NCBI GenBank assembly: GCA_035940575.1 | Contig: DASZER010000033.1 | Coordinates: 1-64,000, forward strand | From: BP-191 sp035940575 | Lineage (GTDB): Bacteria; Actinomycetota; Actinomycetes; BP-191 | DNA length: 64,000 nt | Direction of reading: 5' to 3' | Shown: one piece after another, positions 21,746-30,101 of the stretch | Layout: each line of letters starts with the position of its first letter | How positions within the stretch are numbered: position 1 is the first letter of the stretch | Program-made: the position numbers and the translations under genes | Notes under the pieces: model-generated | What the model saw: only the letters and a program-made list of their open reading frames with translations | What the model was told of the DNA's origin: nothing | Databases searched by the model: none

Positions 21746-21900
21746 GCGCGAAGAGACCCTTCCCTAGTGAAGGTTTGGCCGGTCGCCCCCGGGGTACGTC
21801 GTTCCATCGGCGTGCAACACGAACGGTATGACGACGCATGCCCCGATCGACCCCGTTTGGGGGTGCGGACGCGCGTCGTCAGGTAGTTCTGGCGCCCGCG

Positions 21901-22491
21901 TCAGGGCCGTTCGGTCAGAAACGCCCAGAGGTCGGCCACGCGGTCGCGCAGGTCCTCCAGGGTCCCGTCGTTCTCAACGACGACGTCCGCGACGGCGTTC
22001 CGCTCCTCGCGGCCCGCCTGCGCCGCGATCCGCGCCCGCGCGTCGGCCTCCGTCAGGCCGCGGCGTACCAGCCGCTCGACCCGCAGGTCGTCGGGCGCGT
22101 CCACGACCACCACGACGTCGAACAACGGCACCATGCCCGTCTCCACGAGCAGCGGCACGTCGTGGACGACGACCCCGCCGGGCGGGGCGGCGGCGTAGCG
22201 CTTGGCCGCGGCGGCGCCGACCAGCGGGTGCACGATGGCGTTGAGGCGGGCGCGGGCCTCGGCGTCGCCGAACACCACCGCCGCCAGCGCCGCCCTGTCC
22301 AGGCTCCCGTCGGGGGCGAGGACGCCGTCCCCGAACTCCTCGGTGACGGCGTTCAGGCCCGGGGTCCCGGGCGCGACGACCTCGCGGGCGAGGACGTCGG
22401 AGTCGATCACGTACGCGCCGCGCGCCGCGAGCAGCCTGGCCACCTCGCTCTTGCCCGACCCGATGCCCCCGGTGAGGCCGACGCGCAGCAC
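21901..22491 (-). CDS. coaE: Dephospho-CoA kinase
   Basis: Last step of coenzyme A synthesis: ATP-dependent phosphorylation of the 3'-hydroxyl of dephospho-CoA. The P-loop GLTGGIGSGKSEVA starts at residue 5, followed by GAYVIDSDVLAREVV (substrate-binding aspartate), LNAIVHPLV and VVHDVPLLVETGM. The lid/arginine region is ERLVRRGLTEADARARIAAQ. The product of 196 aa starts at GTG 22489-22491 (VLRVGLTGG). It directly follows rpsA, with the strong rpsA terminator between, so it depends on read-through or on a weak own promoter. The rpsA-coaE order is common in actinobacteria. Confidence 0.96.
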   Translation of the reverse strand: MLRVGLTGGIGSGKSEVARLLAARGAYVIDSDVLAREVVAPGTPGLNAVTEEFGDGVLAPDGSLDRAALAAVVFGDAEARARLNAIVHPLVGAAAAKRYAAAPPGGVVVHDVPLLVETGMVPLFDVVVVVDAPDDLRVERLVRRGLTEADARARIAAQAGREERNAVADVVVENDGTLEDLRDRVADLWAFLTERP

Positions 22492-22504
22492 GAGCGTAGG
22501 AAAG

Positions 22505-22545
22505 CACGAACGCCCCCCGCGCGGCGTGCGCAGGGGGCGTTCGTG
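22505..22545 (-). terminator. Strong terminator after rpsA
   Basis: A 13-bp stem (22505-22517 with 22533-22545, ACGAACGCCCCC/GGGGGCGTTCGT core) around a 15-base loop lies 15 bases past the rpsA stop. Confidence 0.8.
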
Positions 22546-22559
22546 GCGATGCCTGGTGC

Positions 22560-24035
22560 TTACTCCTGCGGCTCGGCGCCGCCGGCGAGCTGCTCGCGCA
22601 GCGCGACCAGGTCGTCGTGGCCGGCGAGGGTGCCGCCGCCGCTGCCCGAGTCCGTGCTGTACGACGTCGCCGCGCCCGCCGCGAGGTCGGCCGCCTGCTG
22701 CGCCGCGACCTGCTCCGCGAGGGCGGCCTGCTCGGCCTCCCACTTCGCGTGCGCCTCGGCGTACTTGCGCTCCCACTCGTCGCGCTCGGCCTCGAAGCCC
22801 GGCTTCCACTCGCCCGTCTCGGCGTCGAAGCCCTCGGGGTAGATGTAGTTGCCGGCGTCGTCGTAGTGCATCTCCATGCCGTACTGCGCCGGGTCGAAGC
22901 CCACGGCCTCGCCGATCGTGCCCTCGGACGCCTGCTTGAGCGAGAGGGAGATGCGGCGGCGCTCCAGGTCGATGTCGATGACCTTGACCGCGATCTCGTC
23001 GCCGACGTTGACGACCTGCTCGGGGATCTCGACATGGCGCTCGGCCAGCTCGGAGATGTGGACCAGGCCCTCGATGCCCTCGTCCACGCGGACGAACGCA
23101 CCGAACGGCACGAGCTTGGTGACCCGGCCGGGCACGACCTGGCCGATCGCGTGCGTGCGCGCGAACTGGCGCCACGGGTCTTCCTGCGTGGCCTTGAGGC
23201 TCAGGGAGACGCGCTCGCGGTCGAGGTCGACGTCGAGCACCTCGACCGTGACCTCCTGGCCCACCTCGACGACCTCGGACGGGTGGTCGATGTGCTTCCA
23301 GGACAGCTCGGAGACGTGGACGAGGCCGTCGACCCCGCCGAGGTCCACGAACGCGCCGAAGTTGACGATCGAGGAGACGACGCCGGAGCGGACCTGGCCC
23401 TTCTGCAGGGTGGTCAGGAAGCCCTGGCGGACCTCGCTCTGCGTCTGCTCCAGCCACGAGCGGCGGGAGAGGACGACGTTGTTGCGGTTCTTGTCGAGCT
23501 CGATGATCTTCGCCTCGAGCTCCTTGCCGACGTACGGCTGGAGGTCGCGGACGCGGCGCATCTCGACGAGGCTCGCCGGCAGGAAGCCGCGGAGGCCGAT
23601 GTCGAGGATGAGGCCGCCCTTGACGACCTCGATGACGGTGCCGGTGACGATCCCGTCCTCTTCCTTGATCTTCTCGATCGTGCCCCAGGCGCGCTCGTAC
23701 TGGGCGCGCTTCTTGGACAGGATCAGGCGACCCTCCTTGTCCTCCTTCTGGAGGACGAGGGCCTCGATCTCGTCGCCGACCTTGACGACGTCGTTGGGGT
23801 CCACGTCGTGCTTGATGGAGAGCTCGCGGCTCGGGATGACGCCTTCGGTCTTGTAGCCGATGTCGAGCAGGACCTCGTCCCGGTCGACCTTGACGATCAC
23901 GCCTTCGACGATGTCGCCGTCGTTGAAGTACTTGATGGTCTCGTCGATGGCGTCCATGAACGCCTGGTGGTCCCCGATGTCGTTGATCGCCACCTGGGGC
24001 GTCGTGCTCGGGGGGGTGTCGATGGTGCTCGTCAC
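22560..24035 (-). CDS. rpsA: 30S ribosomal protein S1
   Basis: RNA-binding ribosomal protein that helps dock mRNA on the small subunit. The 491-aa product has four S1 OB-fold repeats, roughly residues 32-105 (GDIVEGVIVKVDRDEVLLDIGYKTEG), 120-190 (DGIVTGTVIEVVKGGLILDIGLRGFLPASL), 205-275 (GQVRSGVVSSIVNFGAFVDLGGVDGLVHVSELSW) and 290-362 (GQVVPGRVTKLVPFGAFVRVDEGIEGLVHISELAE). A low-complexity acidic/alanine tail follows. This four-repeat form is typical of actinobacteria. The start is GTG 24033-24035. The leader of about 220 bp before the methyltransferase gene contains no ORF I can support. Confidence 0.97.
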   Translation of the reverse strand: MTSTIDTPPSTTPQVAINDIGDHQAFMDAIDETIKYFNDGDIVEGVIVKVDRDEVLLDIGYKTEGVIPSRELSIKHDVDPNDVVKVGDEIEALVLQKEDKEGRLILSKKRAQYERAWGTIEKIKEEDGIVTGTVIEVVKGGLILDIGLRGFLPASLVEMRRVRDLQPYVGKELEAKIIELDKNRNNVVLSRRSWLEQTQSEVRQGFLTTLQKGQVRSGVVSSIVNFGAFVDLGGVDGLVHVSELSWKHIDHPSEVVEVGQEVTVEVLDVDLDRERVSLSLKATQEDPWRQFARTHAIGQVVPGRVTKLVPFGAFVRVDEGIEGLVHISELAERHVEIPEQVVNVGDEIAVKVIDIDLERRRISLSLKQASEGTIGEAVGFDPAQYGMEMHYDDAGNYIYPEGFDAETGEWKPGFEAERDEWERKYAEAHAKWEAEQAALAEQVAAQQAADLAAGAATSYSTDSGSGGGTLAGHDDLVALREQLAGGAEPQE

Positions 24036-24254
24036 TAGGGTCGGCTCCGGCTACGGACTCGTAGGTAGCGTCGTGAGCCTGGTTCGTCGGCGAGCGGACA
24101 TGGGAGTCGGAGACACAGACGAGTGCAGAGCCTGCCCATACGAGGTCCTGCGCAGGCCCACAGCGCAGCGCCCAGGCTAGTGGCGGGGCCGGGTCCGGGT
24201 CAATGCGCGTGCAGTACGCCGTGGGCCGAGCGGCGGTTGCGGGAGGATCGGGGG

Positions 24255-25040
24255 GTGGATCCGGCGGAGGTGCTGCGGCGGGAGGCGGGGCGCGACGAGA
24301 CGCGGCGGGCCAACGCGGCGTTCTGGGACGCCTACGCTCCCGGCTACCAGCGGGAGCACCTGCCCGAGTTGGGCGAGACGTCGTTCGTCTGGTGCCCGGA
24401 GGGCGTGACGGAGGACGAGGCGCGGCTGCTCGGCGACGTGGGCGGCAGGCGGGTGCTCGACGTCGGCTGCGGCGGCGGGCAGACGACGCGCTGGCTCGCG
24501 GAGCGCGGGGCGGACGTCGTGGGGTTCGACCTGTCGGCCGAGCAGCTACGCCTCGCCCGCGCGATGGGCGGCGCGCGCGTGGTGCGGGCGGACGCGGAGG
24601 CGCTGCCGTTCGCGGACGGGACGTTCGACCTGGCGTGCAGCGCGTACGGCGCCCTGCCGTTCGTCGCCGACTCGGCGCGGGTGATGCGCGAGGTCGCAAG
24701 GGTGCTCAGGCCGGGCGGTCGGTGGGTGTTCTCGGTGACGCACCCGTTCCGGTGGTGCTTCCCCGACGACCCGACCGAGCGCGGACTGACGGTGAGCGCG
24801 AGCTACTTCGACAGGACGCCGTACGTCGAGCAGGACGAGCGGGGCACGGCCCTCTACGTCGAGCACCACAGGACGTTCGGGGACCGGGTGCGCGACGTCG
24901 TGGGCGCGGGCCTGACGATCCTCGACGTGGTGGAGCCGGAGTGGCCCGACGGGCACGAGACGACGTACGCCCAGTGGGGGCCGCTGCGCGGGCGGCTGCT
25001 GCCGGGCACCGCGATCTGGGTCACCGAGTCACGAGGATGA
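24255..25040 (+). CDS. Class I SAM-dependent methyltransferase
   Basis: Small-molecule-type methyltransferase of the Methyltransf_11 kind, 261 aa. SAM motif I is RVLDVGCGGGQTTRWLAERG (residues about 71-90), with the acidic residue of motif II in VVGFDLSAEQL and later VVRADAEALPFADGTFDLACSAYGALPFV and EVARVLRPGGRWVFSVTHPF. This matches the UbiE/YcgJ-like pattern, but the acceptor is not predictable. I start it at GTG 24255 (VDPAEVLRREAG) with GGGAGG 8 bases upstream. Its last 20 bases overlap the convergent channel gene. Confidence 0.85.
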   Translation: MDPAEVLRREAGRDETRRANAAFWDAYAPGYQREHLPELGETSFVWCPEGVTEDEARLLGDVGGRRVLDVGCGGGQTTRWLAERGADVVGFDLSAEQLRLARAMGGARVVRADAEALPFADGTFDLACSAYGALPFVADSARVMREVARVLRPGGRWVFSVTHPFRWCFPDDPTERGLTVSASYFDRTPYVEQDERGTALYVEHHRTFGDRVRDVVGAGLTILDVVEPEWPDGHETTYAQWGPLRGRLLPGTAIWVTESRG

Positions 25041-26895
25041 CGTCGTCGTCCGGCCCGAGCGGGACGACGGCGGACTTCGGCGGGTTGATGACGACGGCGC
25101 CGCCCGCGGCGCGGTAGCCGATCGCCACGTCTCCCCTGGCGCGGGCGGCGCGTACGACGTCGAGGAACCGGCTCGGCCCCGAGAGCCCGAGCCGCGAGGC
25201 GCGGTAGACGGCGAGCTCGCAGCCCGACGACCCGAACAGCTCCTCGAACACCGGCGCGAGGGCGGGGTTCTCGGAGAGCTGCGCGAGGACGTACGACGTC
25301 AGCCGCTCGCTGACGATGAAGTCGTCGATCCCCGACCCCGGCGCGAGCTCGACGTCGCGCGGGTCGCGCATCTCGGCGACGACGGTCGGCGCGACCGGCA
25401 ACGACTGGAACTCGTGCCTGAGCTGGAGCAGCGCGAGCAGCGCGCGGGCGTCGGCGTCGGCCGCGTGGGGGCCGTGGTAGCAGAGGACGACGACGTGGTC
25501 CCACGCCTCGGAGCCGCCGAAGAGCTTGGCGTAGACGTCGGGGTCGTTGGTGTCGGCGAGGGTGGTGTCGAGCGAGTAGTTCGTCAGGACGAGGCCGGGC
25601 AGGGACGCCTCGACGTCGCACGTCGCCGGGTCGGCGAACACGTGCAGGACGGACCCCGGCGCGGCGTAGTGGTCGAGCTCGTGGGCGAGCGCGGGCGTCA
25701 TCTCGTTCCAGCCGACGACGAGGACGCGCTCGACCTTGGCCTCCCACGCGGGCAGGCGGTCGGAGGCGACGGGGTCGTTCGCGCAGTCGGCCGGCACGCC
25801 GGTGAACGTCACGGTGTCGTCGTCGGCGCTGAGGCAGACGACCTCGTCGCCCGGTGCGAGCCGCAGCGTCATCTCGGGGACGAGCACGACCTCGCCGGAG
25901 CCGCGGCGCACGCCGATGACCGACGACGTCTCGTACGCCACCACCGCCTGCCCGAACGTCAGTCCGTCGAGTCGCGGGTCGCCGCCGAAGTAGATCTCGT
26001 CGCCGGCGAAGTCGAGCACCTCCTGGTACACGGTCGACAGGCCCGGCTGGCGGCACACCTGCGCGGTGATGCGCGCGATGACGTCGGTGGAGACGACGGT
26101 GAGGACGCGGTCGTCGGTGGCGGCGCGCAGGGCGCGGGCGAGCTTCTCCGACGCGAGCTCGGCGACGACGGCGGTGCGGGTGAGGCCGGGGTCGGCCTTG
26201 AGCACCGAGAGCAGCGCCTTCACGGTCTCGGCGTCGCCGTGCTCGGGCGTGAGCAGCAGGATGACGGCCTTCGCGTGGGCGGGGTTCACGCGCGCGAGGT
26301 CCTCGGGGTCGTGGGCGTCGCCGGTACGGCACACGACGCGCATCGACGAGCCCTTCGGCACCCACGCGCGGACCTGCTCCTCCATCTCGACCTGGTCGCG
26401 CGGGGCGAGGATGACGACGGAGGAACGCCGCTGGTTCGCGTTGGCCTCGGACAGCTCGCTGATGACGGTCGGCAGCTTGGAGGACCAGCCGAGGATCAAC
26501 GTGTGCCCGCGCTCGATGACCAGGGATCTGCCTCGGCGTACGGCCTCGATGCGGCGGTCGATGGCGTTGGCGGTGAGGCCGATGAGCGCGGTGACGACGA
26601 AGATGCCGCCAAGCGTGACGAGCAGCGAGATCAGCCGGAACGGCCACCCGAGGTCGCCGCCGCCGGTGCCCGGGTCGAGCGTCCGCTGCATCGACAGCCA
26701 CATGCCCTCGAAGAACCCGGGCCGCGTGCCCTCGACCTCCACGTCGAACACCGCGATGGCGACGCCGGCGAGGACGATGAGCGCGACGGTGACGAGGCCG
26801 AGCCACGCGACGACGGCCGACATGCCGCTCGCGAGGGCGGTGTCGAGGGCGTAGCGGAGGCGCTGCCGCAGGGGCGGGCGGTCTCGGGTCGTCAC
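25021..26895 (-). CDS. CASTOR/POLLUX-type ion channel protein with RCK-like domains
   Basis: Membrane protein of the CASTOR/POLLUX/SYM8-related family, 624 aa. An N-terminal helix (about residues 28-52) is followed by a pore-like loop and a second helix (about 88-110, LISLLVTLGGIFVVTALIGLTANAI). Large cytosolic NAD-binding-like RCK domains follow, with GHTLILGWSSKLPTVISEL and RVLVVGWNEMTPALAHELD as the two Rossmann starts. The plant relatives are nuclear-envelope calcium/potassium channels; bacterial function is unsettled. GTG 26893-26895 lies 7 bases after TAGACT with no ribosome-binding site, so the mRNA looks leaderless. That -10 overlaps the stop codon of the upstream CPBP gene. Confidence 0.85.
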   Translation of the reverse strand: MTTRDRPPLRQRLRYALDTALASGMSAVVAWLGLVTVALIVLAGVAIAVFDVEVEGTRPGFFEGMWLSMQRTLDPGTGGGDLGWPFRLISLLVTLGGIFVVTALIGLTANAIDRRIEAVRRGRSLVIERGHTLILGWSSKLPTVISELSEANANQRRSSVVILAPRDQVEMEEQVRAWVPKGSSMRVVCRTGDAHDPEDLARVNPAHAKAVILLLTPEHGDAETVKALLSVLKADPGLTRTAVVAELASEKLARALRAATDDRVLTVVSTDVIARITAQVCRQPGLSTVYQEVLDFAGDEIYFGGDPRLDGLTFGQAVVAYETSSVIGVRRGSGEVVLVPEMTLRLAPGDEVVCLSADDDTVTFTGVPADCANDPVASDRLPAWEAKVERVLVVGWNEMTPALAHELDHYAAPGSVLHVFADPATCDVEASLPGLVLTNYSLDTTLADTNDPDVYAKLFGGSEAWDHVVVLCYHGPHAADADARALLALLQLRHEFQSLPVAPTVVAEMRDPRDVELAPGSGIDDFIVSERLTSYVLAQLSENPALAPVFEELFGSSGCELAVYRASRLGLSGPSRFLDVVRAARARGDVAIGYRAAGGAVVINPPKSAVVPLGPDDDVILVTR

Positions 26896-26902
26896 CTGCC
26901 GG

Positions 26903-26908
26903 AGTCTA
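26903..26908 (-). promoter_or_regulatory. Candidate leaderless -10 element of the ion-channel gene
   Basis: TAGACT, then 7 bases, then GTG. The TAG of the hexamer is also the stop codon of the CPBP-protease gene, so the promoter begins inside the preceding coding sequence. Confidence 0.45.
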
Positions 26909-28000
26909 GGAAGCCACCCGCAGGTCGCGGAGCATGTTCTCGAAGTCGGCGCGGACCCGCGCGCTCCCGCCGGAGGTGTAGGAGAGGACGTACGTGCGGC
27001 CGTTCGCCGAGAGCATCGCGACCTCGCCGTCGCGCCCGCGACGCCGGACGCGCACGCGCGCGACGTCGCCCACCGGCAGGCTCTCGACGTGCGCGGTCTC
27101 GGGCCGCATGCGGTAGCCGTTCCTGCCGTCGGCGGCCAGGAGGTACGCGACCGCGTCGCCCGCCGGGATCTCGCCGACCTCGTCCCACGTCCACGCCGAC
27201 AGGTACGAGTCGGACGGCCCCTCCAGGTGCGCGCCGCCGTCCTGGGACACGTGCCAGCCCCTCGGCGCGGCGACGACCAGCCCCGACACGGAGAGCCTGC
27301 CGCCCGGCTGGAACGCGACCGCGATCGCGGCGGCGACGAGGACGCCGTTGAACGCCGCGTGCGCCGCGAACGAGCACGCGAGCCCGCGGTTGAGGTAGAG
27401 CCCGCCGAACAGCGCGCCGAAGAGCGTGTAGTAGACCATCGACGACGGCGACAGGTGCCAGGCGGCGAACGCGATCCCGCTCGTCCAGACCGCGAGCCGC
27501 GGGCTCGCGTGCCGCATCGACTCCAGCAGGTAGCCGCGGAACAGCACCTCCTCGCACAGCGGCGCCGCCAGCGCGCCGACGAGCAGCGTCGTGAGGACGT
27601 TGACGGCGGAACGGTCGCTGACGAGCACGGCGAGCCGCGGGTCGGCGCCGGCGACGTCGCCGCGCAGCAGCACGAGCGCGAGCCCGGTCCCGACGCCGAG
27701 GCCGAGCGCGAGGCCGCCGGGGGTCACGCCCCAGTCCAGCCTGCGGACGACGAGGACGAGCAGGATCCCGACGAGGAGGTACGTGAGCGCGGTCGTGCCG
27801 AGGGCGTAGCGGACGGAGTCGGTGTTCTCGACGGAGGGCAGCGCGAGCGAGCCGTACAGCCGCCGCCCCGCGAGCGCGACGCCGACGCCGGCGACCGCGG
27901 TCACGAGGGCGTGCGGCACCCGCGGCTCGGCGGGGCCGCGGAGGAGCCCAGGCCTCGACGGGCGCGCGACGCGGCGCGCCACGAGGAGCGGGAAGGCCAC
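26906..28000 (-). CDS. CPBP-family intramembrane glutamic endopeptidase with extra C-terminal domain
   Basis: Intramembrane protease-like protein of the CPBP (Abi/Rce1) family, 364 aa. The catalytic signatures are complete: CEEVLFRGYLLE (paired glutamates and arginine), AAWHLSPSS (histidine) and FAAHAAFNG (His/Asn). These lie in a domain of seven or eight hydrophobic helices ending near residue 232. A soluble domain of about 130 residues follows (GLVVAAPRGWHVS to FENMLRDLRVAS), resembling small PsbP/LpqN-like folds, predicted outside the membrane. That fusion is unusual for the family. It starts at GTG 27998-28000, 39 bases after the AlaX-like gene. Confidence 0.8.
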   Translation of the reverse strand: MAFPLLVARRVARPSRPGLLRGPAEPRVPHALVTAVAGVGVALAGRRLYGSLALPSVENTDSVRYALGTTALTYLLVGILLVLVVRRLDWGVTPGGLALGLGVGTGLALVLLRGDVAGADPRLAVLVSDRSAVNVLTTLLVGALAAPLCEEVLFRGYLLESMRHASPRLAVWTSGIAFAAWHLSPSSMVYYTLFGALFGGLYLNRGLACSFAAHAAFNGVLVAAAIAVAFQPGGRLSVSGLVVAAPRGWHVSQDGGAHLEGPSDSYLSAWTWDEVGEIPAGDAVAYLLAADGRNGYRMRPETAHVESLPVGDVARVRVRRRGRDGEVAMLSANGRTYVLSYTSGGSARVRADFENMLRDLRVAS

Positions 28001-28039
28001 GTCGTGGCATCGGCACGCGCGCGCGGGCGCTGAACCGGG

Positions 28040-28756
28040 CTAGTGCAGGGCGATGCGGAGGCGGCGGTTCGCCTTGCCCTTGGACTCGACCTTGACCAGC
28101 TCGATCGGGCCGATGAACCGCGTCGACGCGACGTGCGTCCCGCCGTCCGCCTGCGCGTCGAGCCCGACGATGTCGACGATGCGCACCTCGGTGAGGCCGG
28201 GCGGCAGGAGGTTCGTCGCGGTGCGGATGATGTCCGGGATCTCGAACGCCTCGTCGCGCGGCAGCGTCCTGACCTCGATCGGGCGGTCCCGCTCGACCTC
28301 CGCCGCGCAGGCCGCCGCGATGCGCTCCTTGAAGTCGTCGGGGATCTCCGGGAGGTTGAAGTCGAGCCTGCCGGTGAGCGGCTCCATGTTGCCGCCGGTG
28401 ACGAGGGCGCCGTACTCGCGGAACACCACTCCCCCGAGCAGGTGCAGCGCGCTGTGCGTGCGCATCAGCGCGGTGCGCCGCTCGTCCTCGACCGCGCCGC
28501 GGACGGTCGTGCCTGGCGCGGGGACCGGCTCGCCCTCGTCCAGCAGCAGGAGCAGGTCGTCGCCCTTGCGCGCGCCGACGACGCGGCTCTGCACGCCGCC
28601 CCACAGCAGCACGCCGTGGTCCGGCGGCTGGCCGCCGCCGCCGGGGTAGAACGCGCTGCGGTCGAGCACCACGCCCTCGTCGGTCGCGTCGAGGACCGTG
28701 GCGTCCCACTCGCGCAGCGTCGCGTCGTCGAGCTCCAGGCGTTGCGTACGTCCCAT
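28040..28756 (-). CDS. AlaX-like alanyl-tRNA editing protein
   Basis: Free-standing relative of the AlaRS editing domain that hydrolyses mischarged Ser-/Gly-tRNA(Ala). The 238-aa product has the N-terminal DRSAFYPGGGGQPPDHG motif, the metal-binding HxxxH (His101 and His105 in RTHSALHLL), and DGGTHV near residue 204. In the canonical CxxxH half of the zinc site the cysteine is replaced here by Asp204, with His208 kept; the NPE-FNL segment of the catalytic loop is present. ATG 28754-28756 is preceded by TAGCGT with 8 bases between, so it is likely leaderless. Confidence 0.87.
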   Translation of the reverse strand: MGRTQRLELDDATLREWDATVLDATDEGVVLDRSAFYPGGGGQPPDHGVLLWGGVQSRVVGARKGDDLLLLLDEGEPVPAPGTTVRGAVEDERRTALMRTHSALHLLGGVVFREYGALVTGGNMEPLTGRLDFNLPEIPDDFKERIAAACAAEVERDRPIEVRTLPRDEAFEIPDIIRTATNLLPPGLTEVRIVDIVGLDAQADGGTHVASTRFIGPIELVKVESKGKANRRLRIALH

Positions 28757-28764
28757 GCGCGGGG

Positions 28765-28770
28765 ACGCTA
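28765..28770 (-). promoter_or_regulatory. Candidate leaderless -10 element of the AlaX-like gene
   Basis: TAGCGT, then 8 bases, then ATG, with no ribosome-binding site in between. Confidence 0.35.
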
Positions 28771-28781
28771 CCCGCCCTGCG

Positions 28782-28979
28782 TCAGCCGATGCAGAGCGCG
28801 GTCATCGGGTTCTTGAGCGCGTTGACCCAGACCGTGCAGTCGCCGGAGAAGCAGTCGGTGGGGCACGTGGTGCCGTAGCAGTTGACGTCGACGACGCCGC
28901 CGCAGGTCGCGGCGTGCGCGGCCGCGCCGGGCAGCGCGAGCGAGACGGTGACGGCGGCGAGGGCGAGGAAGTGGCGCAC
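28782..28979 (-). CDS. Small secreted six-cysteine peptide
   Basis: I do not recognise a named family. The 65-aa product has a signal peptide (residues 1-23, cleavage after AHA) and a mature part of about 42 residues with six cysteines at positions 26, 34, 39, 43, 48 and 63. This suggests three disulfides in a small extracellular fold. GTG 28977-28979 is preceded by GGAGAAGGAG. It starts 17 bases after the lipoprotein gene, in the polA-kinase-lipoprotein series. A second 65-residue, six-cysteine secreted peptide is encoded at 46725-46922; spacing of the cysteines differs. Confidence 0.6.
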   Translation of the reverse strand: MRHFLALAAVTVSLALPGAAAHAATCGGVVDVNCYGTTCPTDCFSGDCTVWVNALKNPMTALCIG

Positions 28980-28996
28980 GAGGGGGTCTCCTTCTC

Positions 28997-29560
28997 CTAG
29001 GGCAGGTACTGCTCGTTGATCCGTACGACGCGGTGGCCGGACAGGGTGACGTAGAAGACGCGCTGCTGCGCCTCGCCGCTCGCGAAGTACGAGGCCAACT
29101 TCGCCGTCGTGACCTCGACGTCCTTCGCGGAGTTGCCCGACGAGCCGGCGGCGAGGGTGTTGACGAACACGCGGACGGTCGGCGCGACGGTGAGGGTGCG
29201 GACGCGCTTGTTCTGGTTGCGGACGTAGTAGTCGTACGCCTCCTGCCCGTCCTCCTGCGCGGCCTTCTCCGCCGCCTCGCCGGTGAGGAACTGCACGACG
29301 TCGAGCGAGAGCGTGAGCTTCTTCGCGTCGAACGTCTTGAGGTACGCGTAGTGCCTGCCGTCCGCGAGGTCGGTCGGCAGCGGCGTGGCGGGGGCGACGG
29401 TCGGCTTCACGGTCGCGGCCGGCGTCGTGACCGGGACGGTCGGCGTCGGCGCGGCCGTGGTCGTCGTCCCGCTCGGCGTGAGCTGCGCCCCCGGGGCGGG
29501 GTCGTTGGCGCAGCCGGCGAGGACGGCGCAGGCGAGGGCGGCGACGATCAGGCGCGTCAT
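28997..29560 (-). CDS. Lipoprotein of unknown function
   Basis: Secreted lipid-anchored protein of 187 aa. The signal is MTRLIVAALACAVLAGC with a textbook lipobox LAGC (Cys17). A Thr/Pro/Ala-rich spacer (about residues 25-65) precedes a compact domain of about 120 residues beginning DGRHYAYLKTFDAKKLTLSLDVVQFLTGEAAEKAA and ending FYVTLSGHRVVRINEQYLP. Similar lipoproteins are frequent in actinobacteria, but I cannot assign a function. The start at 29558-29560 overlaps the kinase stop by 4 bases (ATGA). Confidence 0.75.
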   Translation of the reverse strand: MTRLIVAALACAVLAGCANDPAPGAQLTPSGTTTTAAPTPTVPVTTPAATVKPTVAPATPLPTDLADGRHYAYLKTFDAKKLTLSLDVVQFLTGEAAEKAAQEDGQEAYDYYVRNQNKRVRTLTVAPTVRVFVNTLAAGSSGNSAKDVEVTTAKLASYFASGEAQQRVFYVTLSGHRVVRINEQYLP

Positions 29561-30099
29561 GGGCGCGAAGCGTAGCGGAGCCACTGCCGCAGCTCCGAGG
29601 GGCGGCGGATGTGCACGACGTCGACGTGGGCCCAGCGCGGGTCGTCGACCATCGCGGTGTACGTGCGCCTGCTGTGCCGCCACTGCGACATCGACCACCA
29701 GATCGGGTGGCCCTTGTCGAGCAGGTTGCGCCAGACCTCGCGGTTGCCGTTCCAGAGCTCCTCGCGCGTGGCGAGCCGCCTCGCGGTCCGCTTCATCGTC
29801 CGCCACGTCGCGAGGCCGAACGGGTAGTCCAGCCAGACGAACGTCGTCACGTGCGGCCACGTCTCCTCGCGGGTGCGCGAGTAGTTGCCGTCGACGACCC
29901 ACCGGTCGCCGGCCGCCGCGAGCGCGGCGCGCAGCCTGGCGACGAACTCCTCGTCCGTCGACGCCCGCCACCCGGCGTTGTGGAACAGCGAGTCCAGCTC
30001 GATGTACGCGCCGCCGTTGCGCCGCGCGAGCTCCTTGCCGAGCGTGCTCTTGCCGGAGCCGGAGATGCCGCCGACGACCACGCGCGGGCCGAGCGGCAC
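29557..30099 (-). CDS. P-loop kinase (adenylate kinase-like/FlaR-type)
   Basis: Small nucleotide-binding protein of 180 aa with a P-loop GGISGSGKSTLGKELARR (about residues 9-26). It is followed by YIELDSLFHNAGWR, the LDxLxHxxxW pattern of the adenylate-kinase-like 'topology modulation' group, then WVVDGNYSRTREETWPHVTTFVWLDYPF. These proteins phosphorylate small molecules of unknown identity. GTG 30097-30099 lies 2 bases after the polA stop, so it is translated from the polA message. Substrate cannot be inferred. Confidence 0.8.
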   Translation of the reverse strand: MPLGPRVVVGGISGSGKSTLGKELARRNGGAYIELDSLFHNAGWRASTDEEFVARLRAALAAAGDRWVVDGNYSRTREETWPHVTTFVWLDYPFGLATWRTMKRTARRLATREELWNGNREVWRNLLDKGHPIWWSMSQWRHSRRTYTAMVDDPRWAHVDVVHIRRPSELRQWLRYASRP

Positions 30100-30101
30100 G
30101 T

